From contig CAZEPM010000013.1 in NCBI GenBank assembly GCA_964514145.1, positions 1-27,279 of the forward strand: a stretch of DNA of 27,279 bases, in the 5' to 3' direction. This document shows, one piece after another, positions 1 to 8,393 of this stretch. Made by a program: the position numbers and the translations under genes. Below the pieces are notes generated by a model that saw nothing but the letters and a program-made list of their open reading frames with translations, searched no databases and was not told the DNA's origin. How positions within the stretch are numbered: position 1 is the first letter of the stretch; each line of letters starts with the position of its first letter. Source of the DNA: Phocaeicola_A sp964514145 (lineage in GTDB: Bacteria; Bacteroidota; Bacteroidia; Bacteroidales; Bacteroidaceae).

Positions 1-43
1 AAAAAAAGAGATCGTCCCGGATGTGTTGTGAGACGGTCTCTTT
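1..43 (-). terminator. Rho-independent terminator of the protease cluster
   Basis: Read on the minus strand, a stem of about 12 bp (AAAGAGA, one C/A mismatch, then CGTC, pairing with GACG and TCTCTTT) closes a 15-nt loop and runs into a T tract. It begins about 10 bp past the stop codon of the last protease gene, so it most likely ends the whole minus-strand cluster. Confidence 0.8.
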
Positions 44-53
44 AGATAGCAAC

Positions 54-2264
54 TTACTTATATCTGAGCCCGTCGGTAGTCAGTCGTCGTATAGTCTTGT
101 CAATTTCATTATCCAGAGTGGAATCATTTGTTTGGATGGAACGCAAGGACTGGATGATCTCATGGCGATGGTAGTGTTCGTTGAACCATCCGAGCGTTTC
201 GATAGCGTTCAGACGTAATGTCTGGTCACGCGATTCGTCGGCAATAAATGCTAAAAGGGGCTTGATGGCTACCGTTGCAGGATGGTTTCGGTAGGCCACG
301 ATGTCAAGATGCACACGGCTTGCCTTAGCTGTCGTGTCGGCGAGTTCTGTCAGATCGGCTTGTGTGCTCTTTTCTCTACGCACAATGTTTTTTTTCAGCG
401 TTTCTACGTAGGTAGTGTCATAGAAGGTCTTTTTTTCTACCTGTCGTTTGATTTCTTGTAAAAGAGCTTGTGGGTCGAAGGCCGACAGACCGGATTGTAG
501 CTTGAAAATCAGCCGTGCTTCGTGGCTACGTTCCAGATAGGCATTGACAAAGGCGGGGATAAGCTCCGGTGACGCATTTTTCTCGATGTATTCTGCGGCG
601 AAACGGCGGATAAGTTCGTAACTGTCGTCTATGGCGGCTTGCAATGTGCGGATAGATGCCTCCGGATAATTCAATGCCAATAAACGCAGCGCTTCGAGGC
701 GAACGACAAAATAATCGGAGTTGAAATAAGTGTCCTCGAGCAAAGCGGGAACGTCTGCTGCGTTCGTCTTGGCCAGTTCACGCAAAGCCAGTGCACACAC
801 ATCCGGCAATGTGCCGGAAGACAACTGTACTCTCCAGAATGCCGTGTCACCCTCGTGCAACACGAGGGCTTGATTGATATCCAAGTCGGGGAGAAGATTG
901 TTGGCAAAGTGAAAGGTGGGGTCTCCCAAAATGTGGTTTTCGAGGAAACACGTCAGTCGGTTAAATTGTCCTATACGCATACCTGCTGCCAATAATCCCA
1001 AGAACTCGTCAGGCCATTTGTCTTGAATCGTATTGACTGTGCTGCCCTGTACAGCCATAGTCTTGCCATTGGCAAAAAGGTAGGCACCGGCTATATAATC
1101 TTTTTCATAAAACGAACCGTTAAAACATGCATCCAGCATGATGAAACGTGCTTGCGGCTTCAGCGGGTGAATGTCTGTTGTATGAATGTCGAGTGTCAGG
1201 TTGAACAGAGAGTCTGCTTCCAGTTTGGCAGAATCAAATGCTTCTTCGCACCATTCGCGTGGCACGCCATACTGGTTCATGTAGTAGGCGATAGCTTCTT
1301 CCCGTCCTTGCTTTTGGGTCATAGCCGATATCTTGCTGCGCAGAAAACGTTTTACGTTTTCTATACTTGGAGCAGGAGTACTCACGTTCTCATATCCGTT
1401 TAAGTATTGCGTGTCTGAAGCACCGTGATGGTGGAAGAGCATGATATCCAACCCTTCAGATTGTATTTCGTTCAGATATGTATTCTTAATGGGGAACTTG
1501 GCATCGAACTCAAAAAACTTCACTCGGGCGTTAGGACGAAACAAGGTGGGCATTTGTTCGCGCAGAGCCAATTGTTCGTTAGACCATACGAGTGGGTCTT
1601 CGGAATTATAGCCATGTCCACGTCCCATGCTGAGGTAGTCCACTACGTTGCTGGCATTTGTCTGTTTCTCTTCTACGACTCGTTGCAGGTATTCACGTAG
1701 CAATTCATACTTGTCTACTCCCTCCAATTCCAGCGGTTTGATGCGTCCCGAGTAGATGTCCGGCGAGAGGTATTGCTTCGAATCTGCACGCAACGAATAG
1801 TAATAATATAATGGAGTGTCTTCGTCTTGTCGGATAAAGTCGAATTTCAGTCCGAAGTCATCGTAGTAACGGTCGGAGGGAACACTGGATTTCTTCCAGT
1901 CGCGTCGCTGGTCCATCTTGAAAGCAGACGTCAGATGTTGTGCGTCACGTAACATCGGGATAGGTATGTCACCCACAAATACACAACCTTCCAGCGGAGT
2001 ATCTGAAGCATGAAGTTCCATGAGTAATGTGCGGATGTACTCGGGTGATTTCCAATTATCCACCAACAGATAGGTTCCCAGTCCGTCTTGTTCCACGCTC
2101 TCTTTGTAAGTCATCAGTTCCTCGCGAGCCTTCTCATAGCTTATGCTATCCACCACGATGGCAAAGGTGGTCGATGTTTTCACACTTGGTGCGATGATTT
2201 CCTGTGCATTGATCAACAGACATGCGCAGAATAACCATACAGTGATATATACTTTCTGTTTCAT
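54..2264 (-). CDS. Secreted C25-like (gingipain-type) cysteine protease with C-terminal HEAT-like region, paralog 1
   Basis: A 736-residue protein with an N-terminal signal peptide (about residues 1-20, ending INAQ). The architecture resembles peptidase family C25 (clan CD): a strand FAIVVDS near 34-40, VFVGDIPIP near 95-103, SVPSDRYYDD near 127-136, YSGRIKP near 171-177, a hydrophobic strand ending FHHHG (His280 likely catalytic), and FIMLDACFNGSF near 374-385 (Cys380 likely nucleophile, compare the ACVNGDF-like motif of gingipains). Residues from about 480 to the end are helical and HEAT-like. No type IX secretion C-terminal domain is visible, so the protein may stay periplasmic. It is last of three tandem paralogs, 19 bp after the previous gene, and ends just before a terminator. 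Family assignment comes from motifs; substrate and activity are unknown. Confidence 0.8.
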   Translation of the reverse strand: MKQKVYITVWLFCACLLINAQEIIAPSVKTSTTFAIVVDSISYEKAREELMTYKESVEQDGLGTYLLVDNWKSPEYIRTLLMELHASDTPLEGCVFVGDIPIPMLRDAQHLTSAFKMDQRRDWKKSSVPSDRYYDDFGLKFDFIRQDEDTPLYYYYSLRADSKQYLSPDIYSGRIKPLELEGVDKYELLREYLQRVVEEKQTNASNVVDYLSMGRGHGYNSEDPLVWSNEQLALREQMPTLFRPNARVKFFEFDAKFPIKNTYLNEIQSEGLDIMLFHHHGASDTQYLNGYENVSTPAPSIENVKRFLRSKISAMTQKQGREEAIAYYMNQYGVPREWCEEAFDSAKLEADSLFNLTLDIHTTDIHPLKPQARFIMLDACFNGSFYEKDYIAGAYLFANGKTMAVQGSTVNTIQDKWPDEFLGLLAAGMRIGQFNRLTCFLENHILGDPTFHFANNLLPDLDINQALVLHEGDTAFWRVQLSSGTLPDVCALALRELAKTNAADVPALLEDTYFNSDYFVVRLEALRLLALNYPEASIRTLQAAIDDSYELIRRFAAEYIEKNASPELIPAFVNAYLERSHEARLIFKLQSGLSAFDPQALLQEIKRQVEKKTFYDTTYVETLKKNIVRREKSTQADLTELADTTAKASRVHLDIVAYRNHPATVAIKPLLAFIADESRDQTLRLNAIETLGWFNEHYHRHEIIQSLRSIQTNDSTLDNEIDKTIRRLTTDGLRYK

Positions 2265-2283
2265 AGAGGTAATATTTATGAAA

Positions 2284-4503
2284 TTAGTTCAGTCGGTTGA
2301 TAGTCTGTTTCAGTTCTGCAGCCAATGTCTCAGGTTGTTCTTGCCCGAGCATCTGACGGCATGTATCTATGATGTCTGTGCGTCGCACGGAGAGTGTGAA
2401 CCAACCCAGTGCTTCGGCCAAAGCCACACGTACTTCAGTCGGTGTATCGGAGCGTTGTAATACTTGCAGATAGGTATCTATGTGTGGATGGTATGGATTG
2501 TTTCTCAGCAGGCGGATTGCTGCGATGCGGCGTTCCGGTGTCAGTGACTCGTCTGCAATGCGTTGGTTGATACCGGCTACGCGTTCAAATTGTTTGGCTA
2601 TACTTTGTCGTACGGCTTCTTTTTCGTCTTCAACATCCATGCGGTCGGTTGTAGTGAAATAGTCTTCAAGAGCTTGTTCAACAGCTGTTTGCGGAAAGAG
2701 GGTCAAGCCGTTGCTGAGCAGATAGTTTGCCCTTATACGTTCCGTATCCTCAATGCAGGCTTGTATATAGGTAGCCAACAGTGATGTGTCTCCTATTTTG
2801 GCTGCATAAACAGCACTTTGCCGTGCCACAAGTTCATAGGAATCTCTGATACCTTCGTTTACAGCCGTCATGAAGTCAGTATTCCGATAACGGCTTAACA
2901 ATTTCAAGGCTTCCATGCGCACGGTGTTTAGTGGTGTTTCACGAAAGATCTGCAATAACTCGTTTGAGTCTAGTTTGTCTGTATCGGCTAGCAAGCGCAA
3001 AGCCAATCCTTGCACGTCGGCATAAGGACTTGTTAACAACGTTTCCCAATATGATGGGTCTTTACTATGCAGACTCATGCTGAGGGTTGAGGCTAAATCG
3101 GTGTCGATTGGGGCGAAGCGAACAGTCGGATCGCCCATCAGGTGTCCTTCTAACGTGGTTGTCAGATTGTTCCATTGTCCTAAGCGTACACCGTGACTCA
3201 ATAATCCTATCAGTTCAATAGTCCAACGGTCTTGCAATACGTTGCGTGTGTTGCCCTGTACGGCTACTGTTCTCCCGTCGTTGAACAGATAATAGGCTGC
3301 CAGGTAGTCCGGTTCGTGAAAAGAACCGTTATAGCAGGCGTCAAACATGACAAATGTGGGATATGTGTCCACTCCTCGCAGATCAGCGGGAGCTATGTAT
3401 AAGTCAGCGTTTTGTATGGAGTCGTTTTGCCAGTAAATGGTGTCATATAGTTCACGAAAGAAATGATGTGTCAGGTGATATTCTGCTGTATAGGCTCGCA
3501 GGAGTGAATCTTTGTCTGCTCCCTTGTCAAGTGCTGTGCGTAACTCGTGATAAAGTGTACGCTTCATTAGTTTGTGACGTGAATGAAAAGAGTTGCCAAC
3601 CGGTTCATTGTTGATGACTTGCTTAGTAGGTAATCCGTGTTCGTGGAACATGAATACATCGATTTCCTTACGTTGCAGTTCGTTGATGAGGAAAGTCTTC
3701 ATGGATTCGTTCATGCGAAAATTCAGGTGTTTGAAACCGGCAGCATGGCGAAATGCTAAAGGAAAATTTTCCCGATAGGCTTTTTCTTCATCCATCCACG
3801 CCGCAAGGCAGTCGGAATTGTAAGAGCCGCCGTTGAATGATACGACAACGTCCAACTGATTGTCGGACATTTCCCGTTTGCATCGTGCCGCCTTGTCTAG
3901 AAAAGCTGCGATGGCTTCATATCGGTCATTTCCCCAAGCTTCGGGATAGGTGATGCGGGCTGAATAGAATGTAGGCTGTAGAGCTTGAGGTCCATCTTCG
4001 TTAAGTTTGTAGTAGAAGTGGCGTGGATTCAGAGAATCTTGTCGGATAAAGTCGAATGTTAGATGCAAGTCGTCATAGAAACGGTCGCTCGGGACGGAAG
4101 ACTGGGGAAAGGGGAATGTTGACTCGTTCATCTTGAAAGCTGTAGTCAGATGTTGTGCATTGCGTATCAGAGCTACAGGAATATCACCTACGAGCACGAT
4201 ACCTTCCAAGGTGGGTCGTTGACGATAAACATCCACGATGGCATGTTTCACCTCGTCGGGGGTCGTCCAGTTGCCACTCACGATATAGGTTGACAGTCCG
4301 TCGGCTTCCACAGCATCCCGATAACGCATCAGGGAAGGTCGTGTATGGGCATAAGTGACACTGTCTACCACGATGGCAAATGCCGATGGACATTCGCGTG
4401 TGGGTGGTTCAACGACAGTTTGGGCGTGGAGCCCTAGTGTTATCAATATAAGGAGATAGGTCAGTTTAATTCTCATAAGCGGTTGATTTGTGCTGTTATT
4501 CAT
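2284..4503 (-). CDS. Secreted C25-like cysteine protease with C-terminal HEAT-like region, paralog 2
   Basis: A 739-residue paralog of its two neighbours with the same order of motifs: FAIVVDS, VLVGDIPV near 103-110, SVPSDRFYDD near 136-145, YSARI near 180-184, FMFHEHG (His289 likely catalytic), and FVMFDACYNGSF (Cys390 likely nucleophile), followed by a helical HEAT-like C-terminal part. The start used here gives 9 residues ahead of a second Met (position 4476) from which a cleaner signal peptide (MRIKL to LHAQ) begins; either start could be real. It differs from its siblings at the earlier site where paralog 3 has TGHGSYSN: here the sequence is NGGSYNS and the His is missing. This suggests the later HEHG histidine is the catalytic one. 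The gene starts 15 bp after paralog 3. Confidence 0.8.
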   Translation of the reverse strand: MNNSTNQPLMRIKLTYLLILITLGLHAQTVVEPPTRECPSAFAIVVDSVTYAHTRPSLMRYRDAVEADGLSTYIVSGNWTTPDEVKHAIVDVYRQRPTLEGIVLVGDIPVALIRNAQHLTTAFKMNESTFPFPQSSVPSDRFYDDLHLTFDFIRQDSLNPRHFYYKLNEDGPQALQPTFYSARITYPEAWGNDRYEAIAAFLDKAARCKREMSDNQLDVVVSFNGGSYNSDCLAAWMDEEKAYRENFPLAFRHAAGFKHLNFRMNESMKTFLINELQRKEIDVFMFHEHGLPTKQVINNEPVGNSFHSRHKLMKRTLYHELRTALDKGADKDSLLRAYTAEYHLTHHFFRELYDTIYWQNDSIQNADLYIAPADLRGVDTYPTFVMFDACYNGSFHEPDYLAAYYLFNDGRTVAVQGNTRNVLQDRWTIELIGLLSHGVRLGQWNNLTTTLEGHLMGDPTVRFAPIDTDLASTLSMSLHSKDPSYWETLLTSPYADVQGLALRLLADTDKLDSNELLQIFRETPLNTVRMEALKLLSRYRNTDFMTAVNEGIRDSYELVARQSAVYAAKIGDTSLLATYIQACIEDTERIRANYLLSNGLTLFPQTAVEQALEDYFTTTDRMDVEDEKEAVRQSIAKQFERVAGINQRIADESLTPERRIAAIRLLRNNPYHPHIDTYLQVLQRSDTPTEVRVALAEALGWFTLSVRRTDIIDTCRQMLGQEQPETLAAELKQTINRLN

Positions 4504-4518
4504 GTTTTAGGTGTCCTG

Positions 4519-6708
4519 TCAGTCGTTTGTTAGTCGGTAATACGTGCGTTCGGCCTCTGCACGGACAGTCTCGGAAACATTGGCAGAACGACGTAATCGA
4601 TCACAGGCAGTGGCAATGTCAGGCCGGCGGTAAGAGGATCTGAACCATGCGAGGGCTTGTAGCATGGTTATCTTAATCTCCTCCGTTTCGTTTGGGCTCT
4701 CAAGCAGTTGCAAGTAACTATCGACAGAACCATGTATGTGCTGGTTGCGTAAGGATTTTATGTAGATTGATCGCCATCGGTCAGTTTCTTGTCGACCTAT
4801 GATAGTGCTGTCAGAGGATGTCCGTTTGGAATAAGCTGAGCGCAAGGCTGCACGAATCTTCTCCTTATCATGTATGATGTAGGTAGTAGAATCTAAAACC
4901 TGTTCGATGGCTTGATTCACGGATTCCGGATTGAATACGTAGAGTGAAAGCAGGATGTTGAATGCTACGCGGGCATCGTGCAGGTTTTCCACATAGGTCT
5001 TTACAAGGTCGAGAACGTAAGAGTCACAGCCCACAGCTGCCATCTTGTGTACGGCTGTTCGACGAATGAACTCATTAGGGTCGGTAAGAGCTTTCGGAAG
5101 TATGGCACGGAAATTATCGTCGTTGAGCTTTTCCAGTAAGGCGAGAGCTGTATAACGCACGGTGGCAAAGGTTGAGGATTCAAACGTATGACGTAGCAAG
5201 GAGGAAATATCTTGATAACCATTACGCTGTAAGTTGTGCAGAGCTAGACATTGTATGTCGGCATAGGATGAGGCTAGAGAGTCAAGCTGGGCAGCCTCAT
5301 CATAAGGCTGGACACAGAGTGCGGAAGCATCGATGCCATTGAAGGAAGCGAAGCGATAGGTAGGGTCACCGATGATGTGCGATTCAAGTACGTTGGTCAG
5401 TTTCGCCCATTGTCCCACACGGGCACCCATGCCAAGAAGACCTAAAAGTTCATTGGCTTGTTTGTCCTGAAGTACATTGACCGAATTGGCAAATGTCACA
5501 AGGCAGCGTCCGGGGGTGAAGATGTAGCGTCCGGCAATGTAATCATCCTCGCGAAAGTCACCATTATAACAAGCATCAAAGATGACCATTCGCACGTTGG
5601 GACGTGCAGCCGTGATATCGGTCAATATGAGACCTGTACGCAGGTCGTCGAGCGAATCGCGTTCCAGCATTGCCGGATCATTTCTGCCGGCAAACCATGT
5701 GGAATCCAGCCCGTAAATGGAATCTAAGTCGGCGTATGCCTTGTGTAGAGCCTTTTCGTCCTTTATCCAACTACGGGCATAGTTACGTCGGTCGGCTTTC
5801 ATACGAGTAATGTGTGCAGCTAGCGTAGTCGTGGGTGGAGTGGAAGAAAGATATTGTCGGTCGAATGTCCCGTGTTCGTGGAAAATAGCCAAGTCAAGAT
5901 CAGTGCGGCGTATGGCATTGATGACCTCATTCTTGGGATAGTCGGTGAAATCATAGCGCATGAAGCGTGCGCGGCCGTCATGGTCGAATACGCCGGGCAT
6001 TTGTTCGCGCAGGGTAAAGGCTTCCATTGTCCACGCTGTGAGAGAGTTGGAATAGGAACCGTGTCCGGTGTAGGAAAAAAACTGATTAAGCCGTTCGGGA
6101 CTGCGATGTTCTTCGACTACTTTCCGCAAATAGTCGCGTATCTGTTGATAAGGATCCATGTCTTTGGCAACCAGTGGTTTTATGCGAGCGGAGTAGATGT
6201 CACAGCGTATGTGTTGAGGCGATTTGGTAGCAAGTTCGTAATAAAAGAAGGAAGGCCGGAGAGAGTCTTGCCGGATGAAGTCAAATTCAAGATGCAGGTC
6301 GTCGTAGAAACGGTCACTCGGAACGGAAGATTTGTGCCAGTCGGTGTCTTCGTCCATTTTGAAAGCCGATGTGAGATGTTGGGCTTTGCGTATCATGGGG
6401 ATAGGTATATCGCCCACGAATACGCATCCTTCGAGCTTGTTTTCTCGGTAAAGACGCATAATGATATCTTTCACATCCTCCGGCTTTTCCCAATTGTCAT
6501 GGATGATGAATGTAGGTAGTTGTTCTTGTTCCAATACGTCTTTGTAAGCTTCAAACTCGGCTTGGCAGTGTTGCCAAGTCTGCTGGTCGGTAAAAATTGC
6601 AAAGGAAGTGTGCGTAATCTTCTTACTGGGATAGTTCACGGTTTGCGCTTGGAGAAGGAAGCAAGAAACGAAAGTCCATGTAAGCCACAAAAAACGTTTT
6701 ATACACAT
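4519..6708 (-). CDS. Secreted C25-like cysteine protease with C-terminal HEAT-like region, paralog 3 (first transcribed)
   Basis: A 729-residue protein with a signal peptide (about 1-22, ending LLQAQ). The C25-like core shows SFAIFTD, VFVGDIPIP near 96-104, SVPSDRFYDD near 128-137, YSARIKP near 172-178, LAIFHEHG (His279) and MVIFDACYNGDF (Cys380), the latter very like the gingipain ACxNGDF nucleophile motif. A second His motif, YTGHGSYSNSLTAW near 213-226, also resembles gingipain sequences, so the catalytic His is not certain from sequence alone. HEAT-like helical repeats follow from about residue 470. It is the first of the three proteases and lies just downstream of a strong hairpin that separates it from the outer-membrane barrel gene. 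No type IX sorting domain is seen. Confidence 0.8.
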   Translation of the reverse strand: MCIKRFLWLTWTFVSCFLLQAQTVNYPSKKITHTSFAIFTDQQTWQHCQAEFEAYKDVLEQEQLPTFIIHDNWEKPEDVKDIIMRLYRENKLEGCVFVGDIPIPMIRKAQHLTSAFKMDEDTDWHKSSVPSDRFYDDLHLEFDFIRQDSLRPSFFYYELATKSPQHIRCDIYSARIKPLVAKDMDPYQQIRDYLRKVVEEHRSPERLNQFFSYTGHGSYSNSLTAWTMEAFTLREQMPGVFDHDGRARFMRYDFTDYPKNEVINAIRRTDLDLAIFHEHGTFDRQYLSSTPPTTTLAAHITRMKADRRNYARSWIKDEKALHKAYADLDSIYGLDSTWFAGRNDPAMLERDSLDDLRTGLILTDITAARPNVRMVIFDACYNGDFREDDYIAGRYIFTPGRCLVTFANSVNVLQDKQANELLGLLGMGARVGQWAKLTNVLESHIIGDPTYRFASFNGIDASALCVQPYDEAAQLDSLASSYADIQCLALHNLQRNGYQDISSLLRHTFESSTFATVRYTALALLEKLNDDNFRAILPKALTDPNEFIRRTAVHKMAAVGCDSYVLDLVKTYVENLHDARVAFNILLSLYVFNPESVNQAIEQVLDSTTYIIHDKEKIRAALRSAYSKRTSSDSTIIGRQETDRWRSIYIKSLRNQHIHGSVDSYLQLLESPNETEEIKITMLQALAWFRSSYRRPDIATACDRLRRSANVSETVRAEAERTYYRLTND

Positions 6709-6747
6709 ATGGGTAGATATGATTAGTTAGTGAAGAGAAAGAAAAGG

Positions 6748-6790
6748 TCTGTGATACGGAAATACAAGACCATTTGTTCCGTATCACAGA
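6748..6790 (-). terminator. Intra-operon hairpin, possible attenuator between barrel gene and proteases
   Basis: A perfect 14-bp inverted repeat (6748-6761 with 6777-6790; arms TCTGTGATACGGAA and TTCCGTATCACAGA) encloses a 15-nt loop. On the minus strand it is followed by the T-rich tail CCTTTTCTTTCTC. Only about 40 bp separate it from the first protease gene and no TAnnTTTG promoter is visible there, so partial readthrough (attenuation) is more likely than a complete operon boundary. Confidence 0.7.
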
Positions 6791-6801
6791 TCTCATCTTG
6801 G

Positions 6802-8364
6802 CTAGAAGTTACATCCTAAACTGACCGATAAGTAACTTCGGTGACTAAAGTCGTAATTGGAAGTTTTCACGTAATCGAAGCCGGCTTTGACAAACATGTG
6901 GGTGCGGCTCTCTGCCTTGATTTGTTGTGAATAGGCAGCCGAGATTCCCAACATGTAGTAATCCGAAGTCAGGTAGTTTTCATCCTCGGTTTCCAGTTCG
7001 GTCACGGTGATGTAGTCGGCATGTTGACCTCCGTAGACATAGCTTCCCGAGAGGTTGTTGTTGTAACCGGCGTGTGCGGCAACAAGAAGGCGTCGAGTAA
7101 GCTTCTCCTTGAGGATGAAGTTCTTCTTGCCTCCGAGCTGCATGTAGAGATTTTTATGATCTTTGGTTGAGTTGGGGAGGATATACTCGTCATTCTGACT
7201 TTCGTAGGCTACAGACAGGTCAACGCGCCAGTTGTACTCAGTGTCTTGAGGCTTGACGATGGAGTAGGTAGCGTTGGCTTGTTGGGTTTTGTAGGTGGAA
7301 CGTATGTTATGGTAGAGTTCCATCCATCCTGTTTGTGAAATACTGTTGTCATACTGGTTGATGTATTGTATGCCATCGATGTCGCGATAAGTATAGTCGA
7401 GCTTCAGGATGTGGGTCAGCGTACCTCCCCGTGTTTGTAGATTCAACCCCACTTGGAAGACTTGGTCGTCGACAGCTCCGTGCTTGCGTGGCGATGTGTA
7501 GCTTATCTCAGCTATCTCGGCCTTCTTGGTATAAGTTCCTTCTATGAGCAAGTTTAGCTGTGGGGTGACATACTGATATTGCAGAGCAGCGCCCAGCTTG
7601 TCACCATAGTAGTTCGTCGTACGTCCGGAACCGATGTCGACAGTGGCTACACCGAGACCGTATAGGGCGTAATAGGTTTGATAGACATAAGAGTTCACCG
7701 TACTCATCCGGGAATCTTCCTTGATGGAAGCATAGATGAAGTTTGCCCCCACGTGGTGTCGGTCGTTGATGGCATAAGTCAGGCCGGGCACCAGTTCGAG
7801 GGTATAGAAACGCGTGTCTACACGGGGGTCACGTTGTTTGGCTGCCAGTGAGGCTTGATAGACACCGGACAATCCGAAAGCCAGTTTATCCCAGTAGAGC
7901 GGCGTGGCTACTCGGAAACGGAGGTCATAATATTGGTTACGCCAGTCGCTCAGGTAACCGTTGTCCACAATATAATAGGGCATTCCTCGATAAGGGTCGG
8001 TGATGGATGCGTTGTAGCCGGCATCATATTTGTTTTCCTGCGAGAAGGAGAAGGAACCCCATACGAGGGCATCTTTCAGATTGAGGAAACCTTCGCTGCT
8101 TACCCCTACGGTCTGTTCCTTATATCCCTTTTGCGGGCGTGTGAAAGTGCCGTTCTCATTTTGATAATTGAGCTCTACGTTTGAGTAGTTCTGTGTGTCA
8201 TCAAATATGCTTCCTGCGGCATTTTGTGACTGGAACCAGAGTCTTTGTTCTTTCAGCCATTCTGTTCCGGCAGCGGAGAAACCCTGTGCGTGGGTATATA
8301 TGCTTGCCGTACACACAAAGACGGTCAGGCAAGTCTTTCTGAATATGTGGTTAAACTGTTTCAT
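6802..8364 (-). CDS. DUF6850-like outer-membrane beta-barrel protein
   Basis: A 520-residue protein with a signal peptide (about 1-27, ending THAQ). The rest is rich in alternating aromatic/polar strands typical of an outer-membrane barrel (for example YDLRFRVATPLYW, KLAFGLSGVYQ, RTHMFVKAGFDYV) and ends in a strand with a terminal Phe (SVSLGCNF), the usual barrel-assembly signal. It resembles the DUF6850 outer-membrane proteins that accompany TonB receptors and DUF4876 lipoproteins in Bacteroidota; that family name is recalled, not searched. It sits 29 bp downstream of the lipoprotein gene, so it is probably co-transcribed with it. No function is established; a porin or receptor partner is an inference. 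Confidence 0.75.
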   Translation of the reverse strand: MKQFNHIFRKTCLTVFVCTASIYTHAQGFSAAGTEWLKEQRLWFQSQNAAGSIFDDTQNYSNVELNYQNENGTFTRPQKGYKEQTVGVSSEGFLNLKDALVWGSFSFSQENKYDAGYNASITDPYRGMPYYIVDNGYLSDWRNQYYDLRFRVATPLYWDKLAFGLSGVYQASLAAKQRDPRVDTRFYTLELVPGLTYAINDRHHVGANFIYASIKEDSRMSTVNSYVYQTYYALYGLGVATVDIGSGRTTNYYGDKLGAALQYQYVTPQLNLLIEGTYTKKAEIAEISYTSPRKHGAVDDQVFQVGLNLQTRGGTLTHILKLDYTYRDIDGIQYINQYDNSISQTGWMELYHNIRSTYKTQQANATYSIVKPQDTEYNWRVDLSVAYESQNDEYILPNSTKDHKNLYMQLGGKKNFILKEKLTRRLLVAAHAGYNNNLSGSYVYGGQHADYITVTELETEDENYLTSDYYMLGISAAYSQQIKAESRTHMFVKAGFDYVKTSNYDFSHRSYLSVSLGCNF

Positions 8365-8393
8365 TGTTTTTCACTTTTTGTCATTGATGATTT

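Noticed and set aside
5854..6519. A 221-codon plus-strand open frame
   Set aside because: It lies entirely opposite the C25-like protease gene, has no recognisable motifs, and is a shadow of the strongly motif-supported minus-strand protein.
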